Source: Pseudomicrostroma phylloplanum (Eukaryota > Basidiomycota > Exobasidiomycetes > Microstromatales). From it: a stretch of 64,000 nt of DNA. Where the stretch lies: contig BCHS01000013.1 of assembly GCA_039545275.1 (NCBI GenBank), positions 248,001-312,000 on the forward strand, read 5' to 3'. The translations under genes and the position numbers were made by a program. Below are positions 20,889 to 32,892 of the stretch, piece after piece. How positions within the stretch are numbered: the first letter of the stretch is position 1; each line of letters starts with the position of its first letter. Below the pieces are notes generated by a model. The model was not told the origin of the DNA. It saw only the letters and a list, made by a program, of their open reading frames with translations, and searched no databases.

Positions 20889-22261
20889 GGCGCTTACGCA
20901 GGCAGGCCTAGCCTAGGATGAGGTGTGTGAGAGAGAGAGAGGAATGCGTCGAGGGGAAGAATTAAAGGTCGACAAGCTAGGGCAGGGGAACGACGAGACC
21001 CCTCAATCTAGACCAGGACGCGTTGGAAGGCGTATGTACCAGTCGCGAACTAGACGGCGAGTATCGTAAGCGCTTGCCTGCAGGCCTTTGCTTGCTCTGC
21101 TTTGTCCGTGAGGTGCAATCTCTGAGTCCTTGCCCTTGGCAGTAGCTTTTCAGCTCAAGACGGGAGCAGGGTAGGCAGGAGCAAAGATAGCCTTTGTAGA
21201 GGTCCGTAATGTTGCGAGTTGCGGCTTTGGCTAGGCTAGATAGTAGGCTGACCGATCACGACAATGCTAGCCGAAAGCGAGAGGTGTACAATGAGGAGGA
21301 GGAGCGGGTAGCAAGCAGACTTGGGTGCGAGAGTTAGAGTTCCTCTCAACAAACAGTAGCCGTAGTAGTGGAGCGTGGAGGCGGGCCCTTTGCTTGTGCG
21401 ATCGAAGGTTGGACACGTCGCGGTGGATTGTAGTGGGTGCGAGGTTGAAGGAATGATCCGTCACTCTGTCTCTCTCTCTCTCTCTCGCTCTGCTTTGGAC
21501 ATTGGACATTGATCCCACAGGCCAGGGCGCGCCCTTCCCCTTGCCGTTGCCTTGCCCCGCCCCGCCCTGCCTTTGGCGCCTCGGGCGTGGGGTCCAAGCC
21601 CGAGACAGGAGCCGAGGCAGCACCACGCCTGGCGCAGGCGGCGTGGGGGAGGGCGTGTGGCTGGCGTGGCGTGGCGCCGGGCGCGGAGCAGGACGGCGAC
21701 GGCGGAGATTCAAAGGGCGCCAGTGTTGGACTCAACCCAGCTCCCGGGCGTCTCACAGCGACGACGCCTCACCTCACCTGCTCCGCCAAGACTGACTGGT
21801 CCTTTGTTCGACGACGAATCTCCCTCTCTCTCTCACACTTCATCTCGCGCCAAGGCCGCGGTCGCTCGGACCTCGTCACGCCCAGTGAGATCTCACATAC
21901 AACTAGGTTCAAAATATATAGTGGCTGGGATGGGGCAGATCTCAGATCGCATTGCTATTGTTGTTGTTGCTGCTGCTATTGTTGTTTGTCTGATGAAATC
22001 GGTCGATGATGATGATGATTGTGCTCTTGAGTTGATGATGTGGTGGGGAAAATGATAATGTCAAAAATGAGAAAAGGGGAAGAGGGCCGACAAAGCAGAT
22101 CGAGATACAGATGAAAGAGGCCAACGGAACCGGAATGAAAAATGGACAATGAGACCAGTACAGCTGGAGGAGACTTGGCACTTGGCAACGAGAGTCTGCC
22201 AGCAGCCGCGAGTAGAAGCAAGGCGACGGGCGGCAGGGCATACCAGTGCCCACGCTCGCAG
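20889..22261. other. 1.4-kb upstream region of the RGS gene
   Basis: Between the RGS start codon and the 3' end of the coiled-coil gene. It includes a TC microsatellite (about 21465-21490), a very GC-rich stretch with GTGGCGTGGCG repeats (21590-21700), an AT-rich AAAATATATA (21911-21920) and GTT/GCT triplets at 21955-21985. Several overlapping open frames in the GC-rich part look compositional. No RNA gene recognised. Confidence 0.4.
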
Positions 22262-25200
22262 TTAGATGCTAAAGATCTCCGCAGCGCCCGTCGATTCCGT
22301 ACTCTTGATAAAGTCCAATGACCAGATCGGGCTGGCATAGGGCTGCGATGCTGCCTCTTTGCTAATGAAACGACGAGGGGCTACCTTTGCTGGCAGCTGA
22401 GGCTGTCGTTGTCCGCTAGCACTTCGAAACTGCTCCTGTTGCTGCTGAGAGAGACCCTTTTGCTGTCGTGGCGTAGGTGAGCCTGACAGGCGACTCTTCA
22501 GAGGTGTGGAGCTCATGGGAGTAGAGCTATACCTCTTTGCGCCTCCGCTCGCGCCTGCCACTGGCTTGAGGACGGACGGCAGACGGGGCTCCCCACGGGC
22601 AGCCGCATTGCCATGCCCCTCTTCGCCATACACCCCCTCGATCGGGCGGCTAGGCTGCACAGTCCAGCTCATGCTCGGGTTGCGACTGTCCGAGGCATAG
22701 TCGCTCTTGCTGCACATCGTAGTCGCAGCGGCAGCAGCGTGCACAGCAGCGCCCGATTGACCAGCAAGGTAGCCTCCTAGCCCGCTAAAGGCCGAAGACA
22801 GGCTCTGCAGACTCATACGGGCAATGGCAGTAGAGCCCAATGCAACCGAACTGCTGTAGTCTACCAGGCTGCCACGTCCACTGTTGTTCGAAGACTTGGG
22901 GCCAGAGTCCGAGGAGGAGACTGAATCACGAATGTAGGCACTCCGCGCGACAGGTGGGCGACTCTTGCCTGAAGTGCCAAAGCCAAAGATGGAAGGCTGA
23001 CGAGCACCAGAGACGGCGCTCCCGCTGCCGCTGGAGCTGGTGCTTGCTCCACTTGGGCTCCGACGACCAAAGACCGTTCCACTCATGGCCTCACCATACG
23101 GAGGTGCTTGTGGCTCTTCGTGGTAGTGCTCAACGTAGACGGGTGGCATGTCAAGGGATGCGTACGTCGTCGGCAGAGGAGGTAGCGGGTCGAGCTTTTC
23201 GCACAGCAGCAGGCCAAAAAAATCGTCGATGCTTGGCTGACGAGGTTTGCGACGTCGAAGGCCACTGACATCTTGGAAGCCCTGCTTGCCAGTCTGAACG
23301 CCAGGAGCCTTGCTGAACTTGCCACTGTTGCGAGCTTTGACTGCGTGGAGAGCTTCCTGGAATGACCAGTCGCGAATGAACTCAGGCCTGTTGGCATCTA
23401 GACGCACAGCTTCCTCCTCGTCATATTCTTCCTCTTGGATCGCCTCGTCAGAGTCGTCGCTGCTTTCGTCCTGTGCGACAGCAGCAGCTTCGACGTCGAT
23501 GTTCGAAAGCGACGAGCCGGCGCTACGAGTCTTGGACGAGGAAGCGATGCCGCTCGAACGGTGCAGGCCGGCGTCGGAGGCGCTCGGGAGACTTGCCAAA
23601 GGAGAGAATCTGCCGTTCAGAGCAACAGTGGGAGTCTTCTGGAGGTCGACGCCGCCAAATGTAGCAGAGGGCTCCATAGCGGGCGTTTGGAATGCCTCGG
23701 GAGTCTCGGCGCTCTGGGAAGGACCTTCATCAGCGTCGGAAGAGTAGCGAGGCGCCGTCTCGACCTCAATGGCCTTTTGCTCATCCTCTTCGTCTACATC
23801 GTCCCAATCGCCTGCCTCACCACCGGCCTCGAGATCGAAGTTGCTGATACTGCTGGCGTGAAGCGACATTCTCTCTGCAGTCAGTCCGGTCGCCTCTTCG
23901 TCCGCCGCGGCATCGCTCTTTTCCTCTTCTGTGACCGTCGAAGGGACGACTTCCTCCTCTTCGAGGAGAGGCTGCAAACCGCCCAGTGGGAGAATTTTGT
24001 CGCTCAGCTCTCCACACTCGTCTGAGTCCTTGTCCTCGGGCGCAAACGAGTCCATCATGCTGGTCATACTCGTAGCACCGCTGCCCATGCTTGAGTTGCT
24101 CTGGTCGACCGAGCCCATGCTCGAGTCATAGGCAAAAACGTGTCGCATGTTCTTGCTGCCAGGACCGCTCGGCCGACGCTCCATGGAGAAGGAAGTGGGC
24201 ATGACCTCAATCGGGGACGGCATTGTGGTGAGGACCTCCTCGTCCTCTTGCGGCTCCTCTACTGCTTGCAACTGAGTGACTTGGCGAGCCTGGTGACTGT
24301 CAGCGGCCAGAGTGCTTGCTTGCTCCAGTGCCGCCTTCAGCCTCTCGTTCTCTTCCCTGAGATCGTCGGCAAGCTTCTGAGCTTCAAGATGCTCCTTCCT
24401 CTCATGCTCGAGGCTTCCAGCCAGATTGAAGATCTGCTGACGCATGTCCTTGAGCAGCTTGACAGCCTGTGGAGGCGGATCAGAGGCTGCAATGCGCGGT
24501 GAGAAGTAGCTACTCGAGCTCGCGTTGCCAGCATCGAACGAAGCCGGGGTCTTCAGTGCAGTCATCAGATCCGCCGAAAGGCCGAGCTGCTCCTCGGTAG
24601 AAAGCGTGTCGCCAGTAGCATCGATGCCAGCCTCGCGGAGCTTGTTCGTGAGTACTTGAAGCCTAATCTGGAGAGCGGCAGTCGAGGCTCGCTCGCCCTC
24701 GAGGGCAGCTCGATCGGTCTTGAGAGACTTTTCGAGGTCACCGCATCGCGTCCTCCACCCATCGACATCCTCTATGAGCATATCCCTCTCCGCCTCGAGG
24801 TCCTCCATCCGTTCCTGAGCCTCCTCTTGATTCTTCTGCAACGTGCGCTCAGCTTCCGCGAGTGCCTCCATTGCTTGTTGAAGAGCGGCCACCTTTTCAG
24901 CAACCGCTGCCTCCAAAGAGGCAGTCTGGTCCTCGAGCTTCTGCTTCTCCTCAGCACTCCACTGCTCCAGGCGAGAGTACTCTGTGGATGCGCGCTCGCT
25001 CTGGGCGGTCATCTGAGAGGTCAACGAGTCAATCTGAGAGCGCAAAGAGTCAGCCGCTTCCGCGTCTCTGAGGTTCTTCGTCTTCAACTCTTCAATCTCA
25101 GCAGACAGCTTTGCAGTCTCCACGCCGGACGAAGAGCTGGGCAGAATGAAAGGGTCCGCTGTAGCCGACTTGTACATCATTGCACTTCGCCTGCGAGAGT

Positions 25201-27491
25201 TGGCGGTAGAAAGCGGCGTGGCAGGAGACGACATCGCGTCGTCGTGGGAGGAGTTCGATCCCGAGATGGAGTGATTGTAGAGCAGACTGGCACGCTTACG
25301 GGCCAAGGCAGAAACTTGGTCGGACCCGCCTGAGTAGGTCTCCTCCGCAGCCGGGGAGGGAACGATTGCTGCTTGGCTGCCCAGTCGCAAGGCTCGCATA
25401 CCTGGCTTGCTGCTAGTAGGCGATGCGTTACGCGCTTGCGCTGCTGTCATGGACCACTCCCTGGCAAGCTGACCTGGTTGCTCCTCAGACGGCATAGTCG
25501 CCACTTGGGATGACTTTGGCGTCGCTGTTGCACTCTCCGTCAGAGGCTCATCAGCATCATCGTCGTTGGTCTCAGTGAGCTCAGACATGCCTTCGAGACT
25601 TGGACTCGTCGAGAACGCGAGCTTCTGTTGCATCGAAGGAGGGACGAAGAGACTGGCCGGCCTGCTCTTGAGCTTCAATGGTCGAGGTTGTAGACTACTG
25701 CGTCGTGTCCTCTTGATCGTCTCTTCTTCCACCTCTTTGCGACGCCTCTGTGCTTCTTCGTCCTCGACGGCGCTCCGGCCAGTATCGAATGCGTCTGCGC
25801 GCACGATGCCTACGATGGGAGACACCACAGAGCTGTCGTCTTCCTCTTCCTCCTCGACAAGAGTACCCAGACCTTCTGGCTGAGCAGGCTCCACACTGCC
25901 ATACACTGATGGCGGACGAATCTTAGGACTCTTCGAAGCGGCTATATCAGGTGTTGAGCGTCCGCCAGGGGAGGGAGGAGGAGCAAGCCAGGCGGGCATT
26001 GGGCTGGAGGGGCCCCTCTCCTCCAAAGTTGTGCGCTCATTTGCAGCGAGCAGATGTGTGCTAGAAGGCTTGTCGATGCCCTCGGAGCCGTGGATGTCAT
26101 CGAACGAAGGTAGTTGCACGCTGCTTGGCCGAGGTTGCGTTTGACTGATTCGTCGCGCAGCAGTCTGACTCAGGTGTTGATCGCTGGCAGAACGTCCAAA
26201 AATACTTGCTGGCAGCGGCTCGATGGCCTTTCCTTCTAGCTTTTCAAGCGCAGTAAGACGATCATCTGAGCCGCCTGCAACGTCATTGTCAGGGTATTGA
26301 AAAGCTCTTCGCCAATCCAGATCAGCTGCAACGCTCCTTCGTGGGTCCGAGGCTCCACCGAACAAGACGCTGGCAGCTTGAATCCCAGATTGGCGGTTCT
26401 GAAAGTTGAGCTGTCGGCTGACGCGGTTGTTGCCGAACAGCGAGTCTCGAGAATTTGCAATGGGGAATCCCAGACCTCCCATCATTTCCATACTCTCACG
26501 CTTGGTCGACAGTGAGGGATTTCGAGCATGACGGGACTGGCGGCGGGCCTGCTTGGCAGGTGATGCTGAGACGGAATCGTTGCTTGCCAATGAGAATAGC
26601 GAATCCGATGTCGGGAAGCTACCGAGGGGCATTGTAGGTGTGATCGATGTCGCTGCGGAACGTCTATCGCTGGAATTCAGCTTGAGCGATGATCGGTTCT
26701 CTTCGACATCTGTCCAATCTGCCTGCCTTCCGGGTCCCCCAAAGCCATCTGGCCCATACTCGGCCGCAAGCAGTGTCGGTGTGTGGCCCGACATGAGTAC
26801 GCTTGGCGGACGGATGTTGGCCTTTGATCCGGATCTCGAATGATTCCTGGTGTGCGGTCTGCTACTTGTGGTCGGGCCGACGGGTTTGTGGGCGACGATC
26901 GAACTGGGCCGAGAAAAGTTCAAGCCGGAAGAGGACAGTCTGTTACTGCTCGGCGGGGGGTGAGAGGCCTGCAAGCTGTGATGAAGCGCAGCAGCTGCAG
27001 TGGCCGCCATGCTGTCTGCGGTGATTGAGATCGATCCTGCCCTCGAGTGACCTCTGCCATGACCCCCGCGTGATGCTCTGCGACTCTGACTGCCTTCGGG
27101 CTGTTCATTGACTGCTGGCGGCATGCTGAGGACAGACGCGGCTGATCCTGACGGTTGCCGTGCATGAGCGTGAGATTCTTCGGCGGCCCTGACGATCTCG
27201 GACTCGACGGCGATTGCGATGTTGGTCGAGATACGCTTGGCCTTCACCGGCGAGAGCTGTTGCGATGCTCGCTTTGTTCGGGTCTGCTGGGCTTGTTTTG
27301 CTCGGAAAGACTTCAACTAGGAGAGGAAGGGGAGTCAGAGGGACGCGTCAGTCAATACGAGCTGAAGTAGGGTCTCCAGCATTTTGCCGGACCTTCAACC
27401 GGACGCCATAGCAACTCACCTTCTTCTTGGCTGCCAGGATCTGCTGCTCCCTGTTCTTCTCCTCAGCCGTTGCCATTTGCATTGAGTCCAT
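22262..27491 (-). CDS. Large coiled-coil scaffold-like protein (function not recognised)
   Basis: Exons 27491..27420 (24 codons) and 27316..22262 join in phase 0 across a 103-nt GTGAGT...TAG intron; 1,708 residues. Exon 1 plus the first residues of exon 2 read EEKNREQQILAAKKK-LKSF then RAKQAQQ, a basic helix that resembles the extreme N-terminus of golgin-type proteins, but only loosely. Most of residues 30-750 is Ser-rich and disordered. A coiled coil runs from about 757 to 926, with a second at about 970-1030 (LLKDMRQQIFNLAGSLEHER). A long acidic region follows, then a compact conserved-looking segment (RPEFIRDWSFQEALHAVKAR, SIDDFFGLLLCEKLDPLPPL). No membrane segment or catalytic motif. A cytoskeletal or Golgi tether role is a guess. 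Confidence 0.7.
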
Positions 27492-28720
27492 GTTCAGCTG
27501 AGCCTACAGGACGCGCCTGGTGCGAGGCGATGCGATACGATGCGATGCCTGACACACGATGTGACCGACGTCACGTTGGCGACGCTGATCCTGACTCAAG
27601 AAGTGTGAGGGTTCTGCTACACTCGAGGCGCACCAGGCGTCACGAAGGAAGCAAGGGCAAGAGAAGGGGGTCCAACCCTTGAGAGGCGTAGGTCGTTATC
27701 AAGCCCGTGGTGGTGGCAGGAACGGAAAAGTCGTGAAGATCGTTACAAGGCGTTGCAGGTGAGCCCTTCAGAAGCTCAGCGCGACACAGTTTGGAGAATC
27801 GATTGTCTACTTGTGGATTCGCCCCTGATGCGACGCGTCGATGTGAGTTGGTGAGGATGCAAGGCGCGAAGAGGATGGGATGGCGTGCAGGGTCAGATGC
27901 CAGGGGTGGCTTGTGGGTTGCGGTCTGCGTGCTGTGAAAGGGTGAGGATGAAGGTCAAGTGCAAGCCGAGGATGAGAATGGCGATGGTGATGATGGTGAT
28001 GAGGAGAAGTTCAATGGAAGATGAGGACGGAAGTTGGCGGTCCCTAGGTGATCAGGAACAAAAGGGCCCCTCCGTGGAATAGGAAGGGGGGGGCGCAGGC
28101 GCCTCCTGCCTGGCTGTGTGTAGGCGGAGGTTGAATGTCCAGGGGGGCGCGAGTTGGTTGGTTGCCTGCCCGAGGAGGAAAGTCATTGTCCGTGTGCTTG
28201 TGCTTGTGTGTGTGTTTGTTTGCCGAGGCGTGCTGCCCGCGCCTCATCGCGTGAGCAATCATTTCCCCTTCTTGCCGGCCCGCCCGCCAGGCACCAATGA
28301 CCCTCCATTCCGCCCCGCTTCCAAACTGGGACTTCTATAGGCGGGCGCAGGGTACAGAAGCGGCAATATACTCGCACACAAGGCAGGGCAACGCCAGGTG
28401 CGCACAACGTCCGCATGATCGACGCAGGTCATCGCAGCCCCTCGAAGCAGTCTTACGCCCACTCACAGAGGCAAAACCCAAGCCGGCCTTGGTGGGGGCT
28501 GAAAAGCGGGGGACAGTCGTCACTCTGACTCGGGAGTGTGAGAAGCGCCGTCCTTGTCCCCCCCTCCCAGTCCCTTCTCATCCGCTCAAGCACTATGTCC
28601 GACTGTGCAAAGGAAGGGAAGGCAGGTCTCTAGCTGCACTGAAGATTGATGGGCTGATCTCTAATGTCGCATCGGAATGGGGGACCGTCCCCATCTAATC
28701 CACACTAGCTACCGATGAGC
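27492..28720. other. 1.2-kb upstream region of the coiled-coil gene
   Basis: Both flanking genes are on the minus strand, so this holds the coiled-coil gene's promoter and the RanBP1 3' end. Features seen: a duplicated GATGCGATAC/GATGCGATGC unit at about 27530, GATGGTGATGATGG-type triplets near 27980, and GTGTGTTTG runs near 28205. No coding frame is supported. Confidence 0.4.
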
Positions 28721-29855
28721 TCAGTCCTTCTTCTCCTCGGCAGCCTCCTTCTTGTCTTCTGCTGCTGGCGCATCCACCTTTTGCTCCTCACTGGCAGCAG
28801 TCTTCTCCACCTCCTTCTCCGTCTTGTCCTCAGCATCGCCCACCTTGCCGCCATCGGCAGGAGGAGCCTCAGTCTCGCCGACTTCGGCGCCTTCGGTTCC
28901 CGAAGCAGCAGCCGATGTCGAGACGGATTCTCCAGAGTTGGCCTGTTGAGCTGACTCGAAAGCAGCCTTGAATTGATTGGCGTCTGGTAGTAGAGTCACG
29001 GAAGAGAGTCGGTGGTCAGTAGGGCTTGCCTTGTGGCCACGCAGCTTTTCTCTGGCCGTGCTACTCACTATCCGAGTTGGCAAAGCGAATGGCAAGCGTC
29101 TCAGCTGTGGGCTCGCCGCCATCGGAGACGTCGGCAGCTACGCTCCACACCCAAGAGCGGTCAGAACCGACGTTGGGAGACAGAGCCATAGAGGGAAGAA
29201 CTGGATGGGCGGAGGTAGGAAGCGCAACAAGGCGTCAGTCTGCGATGTCCTCGAGACTCCAGTTTCCCTGCTCGCCGGTGGTCTATCTGACCGCATACAT
29301 GGTCTCGCCTTGAAGACCAGCATCAGACCGTTCACGGCGTCCACATTGTCACTCACCATAGTGGTTTGCGCACACCTTGAGAGTCTTGTCTCTCCTCATC
29401 ACCAGCCTGACCTTTGTCGTCTGCTTGTGCTTCAGGAGACGCACGTCTCCAGTTCCTCGCTCCTTCCACTCCTTGGCCTCCTTCTCGAATCGGAACAGCT
29501 TAGCTCGCCTGTAGAATTAGGATTAGCATGAGGACAAGGGGGCAGACGTCAGGTCTGAGGTGGGTAGACAAGCTGTTACATGCTCAAGCCCGCGTACGTA
29601 CATCTTGAAGAGTACATCCTCGTCCTCCTCGTGAGTCTTGGTTGCAATCTTGTCAGCGTCTGACAGCTGCACTACTGGCTCGAAGTTGGCGGTGGTCTCC
29701 TCCTCCTATAGAAAGTCAAGTAAAGATCATCGGAGGAGGTTAAGCGCATGTACAACAGGAGAGCTTCGAAGCACAGCTGCAGCCCCATCATGGCTGCTCC
29801 ATCAACTCACTCCAGTTCCAGAAAGGACGTCCTCCTTGTTCTCGGTATCTGCCAT
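28721..29855 (-). CDS. YRB1: Ran-binding protein 1 (RanBP1/Yrb1)
   Basis: Binds Ran-GTP and stimulates RanGAP, releasing cargo from exported complexes. Five exons: 29855..29811, 29705..29602, 29508..29357, 29200..29069, 28983..28721. Donors are GTGAGT except GTACGT for exon 2; 231 residues. The RanBD runs from [20 protein letters not shown] through [78 protein letters not shown], to [19 protein letters not shown]. The C-terminal tail is Glu/Lys/Ala-rich. It is the second most intron-dense gene here after the ATO transporter. Divergent from PSD1. Confidence 0.95.
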
Positions 29856-30402
29856 TGTTGTGATGGGTGATGTGTATGTGTGGTATGGACGATGTTGTGC
29901 GGACAGTGATGGCGGGATGTGACGAGGGGCGAGAAGCTTTGCTTGACGGGCTGTTGGTCTTGCTCGCCCTGCGTGTGTGCCTGTCTGCCTGGTTGCTGCT
30001 ACGAAGCTCCTTCCTTGTGCGCGCCTCGCCCCTCGTCCGCCTTCCGCCAGCCTCTGCCCGCTGGGAGAGACAAGACAAGACAAGACGCACGCACGCACGC
30101 ACGCTCGCTCGCACGCACACCCCGCCTTGGCCATGGCCTCAGCCCAGGCGAAGCGAGACAAGATCATGCCATCGATTGCTGGTGATCACCCTGCTCTTCT
30201 TCCCCACGCTCGTCATCATCGTCCTCGTCCTCTTCTACAGTAGCTGACTTCCCTTGGTCAATATCCCGAGAGTCTCGCGAACACGTCTATTAGGCCTCTT
30301 CCTTCGTTGGCGAGCCTAGAGGCCCCGTCCGACTATCTCCCCTCCGGACCTGCCTGGCCTGGGTGATCGGAAGATCCACACCCCTCGGATCGCGTCGGCA
30401 AG
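29856..30402. promoter_or_regulatory. Divergent spacer between RanBP1 and PSD1
   Basis: 547 nt between opposite start codons, so it should drive both genes. It contains AAGAC and ACGC microsatellites (see separate entry). Long open frames crossing this spacer are low-complexity and were not called as genes. Confidence 0.45.
30070..30120. repeat. AAGAC and ACGC/TCGC microsatellite
   Basis: Three AAGAC units (about 30071-30086) run directly into repeated ACGC units interrupted by TCGC (to about 30120). Seen directly. Confidence 0.85.
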
Positions 30403-32508
30403 ATGAGCTTCCTGGCCGCTCGTACCAGGATACCTGTACAGCTTGCGCAGAGGAGTCTCACCTTTCAGCAGCAGCGCCATGCTCTGAGAGCCTCTTCGTC
30501 GCCTCTCCGCTCCTGGTCCAGTGACACCCGGTCACGGACATGTGCCCACCCATGTAGCAACGCAGCAACGCAAGCGTTCTCGCATCTCCGATCGCCCCCA
30601 GCGTTCCCCTCTTCTCTGCTCGGACTCCGTCTCGCTTCGGTCAGATCATTCACCTCTTCTTCAAGCCTTGCGGGGCCTACGCCAAGAGATCCGCTGCAGG
30701 CAGAAAGAGAGGCAGCTACTGTAGCTGGAAACCGAGCTGCCAGAGCTCGGACCGAAACTCTGGGTGCAGATGGACCGCAGGGCGGCGCTGGTAGAGGCAA
30801 GGGGTCTGGCGGCGACAAGGGAGTGTATGGCTGTGAGTCACACAGTCTGCTTCGCGTACGATGCGCTCATGACTGACCTTCAATAATCATCCTCCTGCTA
30901 TTCACCTTTGTTGCTATTCACCTTTGTCAGCGCGATTGAAGCGAGCCTGGAAAGAGACGCCGATCAAGTGGTACCCTATCCCGATCCTACTGGGCGCCAT
31001 CGTTCTCATCGGTGTACAAGCACGGCGGCTATACAATGCGGATCAGAGCGGCAAGGGCAAGATTGTGGATGGTGAAGGAAAGGTAGTGACGATGTCTGGA
31101 CCATGGGCTGTGAGTAAGCCAATGATATAATCGTCCGATCACACAGGCGATTGAGCTGACACTGACTACACTCATTGTGCACTGACAGGTCTACGTCCTC
31201 GCTGCGCTTCCTCTGAACGCCATCTCTCGTCTCTGGGGGTGGGCAAACGACCTCACCCTGCCTGTCTGGTTCAGGCCCTTCGGATTCCGGCTCTACGCTC
31301 GCATCTTCGGCTGCAACCTTGATGAGATGGACGACCCCGACTTGACACATTACAGGAGTCTCGGAGAATTCTTTTACAGAGAGCTTGCTCCTGGAATGAG
31401 GATCGTCGATGAAGAGGCGCCCATCGTCTCTCCTGCTGATGGCACTATCCTGCACTTTGGTACCATCAAGGGCAGGCAAGTCGAGCAGGTCAAAGGAATC
31501 ACATACTCTCTGGACGCTCTTCTGGGCCTCTCCTCTTCTCCGGAAGGGATTGAAGAGGTTCGTGGACCGGGCTCTGATCTCGACGACAAGGAATTCGCAG
31601 CCATCAACGGTATCGACTACTCCCTCGACCGGTTGTTGGGTGACGAGAAGCTCAAGAAGATGGGCAAGAGGTTCATCAGCTGGAAGTGGTGGAAGAGCTG
31701 GGTCGTCTCGCCGAAGAAGGCGAACAAGACGGGCATCCCAGCTGCTTCTCAGCCAGACCACGCTGACAAGACTGCCGCAAAGCCAGACCCGGACGAGGCT
31801 GATGACGAGCCAGCCGAAGCCGGAGTCGAGACACCGGACACCCCAGAAATTCTCTCGCGGTATGCGTCCGTTGCATACGAGATGGGATCCGGTGCTCTGC
31901 CTCCCATCCTTCAGCGTCACTCGCCTGGCCAGGAAGGGGTAGCGGATGGGAACAAGCTCCACTTTGCCGTCGTCTACCTAGCCCCGGGAGACTACCATCG
32001 TTTCCACTCTCCCACGAACTGGGTCGTAGAGCGACGGCGTCACTTTAGGGGAGAGCTCTACTCTGTGTCTCCCTACATTGCGAACAGGCTTTCGAACCTT
32101 TTCATCCTCAACGAGCGAGTGGCTTTGCTGGGACGATGGAGGTATGGCTTCTTCTCGATGATCCCCGTAGGCGCCACCAACGTCGGGTCGATCAAGGTCA
32201 ACTTTGACGCCGATCTGCGCACCAATGTGAGAGAGCAGCGCCCTCTCGCCGGTACGTTCTCTGAGGCCTCGTACGGCAAGGCTTCGAGGCTTCTAGGTGG
32301 CCAGCCGCTGAGCAAAGGTGAGGAAATGGGCGGTTTCCTGCTGGGATCCACCATCGTCCTGGTGTGGGAGTCGCCAGACTTTGCGTTTGAGATTGAGCCA
32401 GGACAGAAGGTCAAGGTGGGACAGAGGCTGGGTGACTTGGGATTCAAGCAAATCAGTGAGGAGGAAAGGAGGAGACATCAGACTAAGAAGAGGTGGTGGT
32501 TCTTCTGA
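30403..32508 (+). CDS. PSD1: Phosphatidylserine decarboxylase, mitochondrial (PSD1 type)
   Basis: Makes phosphatidylethanolamine from phosphatidylserine at the mitochondrial inner membrane. Three exons: 30403..30832, 30931..31109 and 31189..32508 (GTGAGT donors, CAG acceptors); 642 residues. An Arg/Ser-rich presequence is followed by one membrane segment (YPIPILLGAIVLIGVQ, about residues 155-172), then FRPFGFRLYARIFGCNLDEM and YRSLGEFFYRELAPGMR. The catalytic Asp/His region is IVSPADGTILHFG and APGDYHRFHSPTNW. The self-cleavage site is LGST with Ser590, which becomes the pyruvoyl group of the small alpha chain. A charged insertion (about residues 320-450) sits inside the beta chain. The sequence around LGST is intact, so the enzyme should be active. 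Confidence 0.95.
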
Positions 32509-32892
32509 GGGCGGGTGTCTGCAGACGGTTCTCGTTCGCGCGACTTTGATGTAACCAATCTCTACTTGTGCGCCTGCAAGTGATACACACTCAATCTCTC
32601 GCAAATGCGCAGCAGCTGTGTCCCTCTACGCTGCAACCAAGCCCTTTTCCCTCTTCTGCGCTGTCTAATGATTTATCGTAGCCAAATGATCGCAGCCTAG
32701 CTGCCTGGCAACACCGGTCCATCGTCTCTCCACTTGATCGGAAAGAGACACGCTGCGTCGCGGAAGTGCGTCGGCAAAATTTGAGTCGAGAAGAAGTGCC
32801 GCCATGGGCTCACTGCTGCCAGACTCGATCATCCACCATCACTCGATCATTCTCCCGTGTATTGCCCTCATCACCCCTCCTCCTCCTCCTTC
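32509..32892. other. Tandem spacer between PSD1 and RIX1
   Basis: 384 nt carrying the PSD1 3' end and the RIX1 promoter. A short ATG-initiated frame (32804) overlaps the RIX1 start in another frame; it has no conserved content but could act as an upstream open reading frame. Confidence 0.4.

Noticed and set aside
21502..22055. Several overlapping plus-strand frames of 97-167 codons
   Set aside because: All three frames are open in the same GC-rich DNA, a compositional effect; none has domain content.
31006..31962. 318-codon minus-strand frame
   Set aside because: Antisense to PSD1 exons and across an intron; no recognisable domain.
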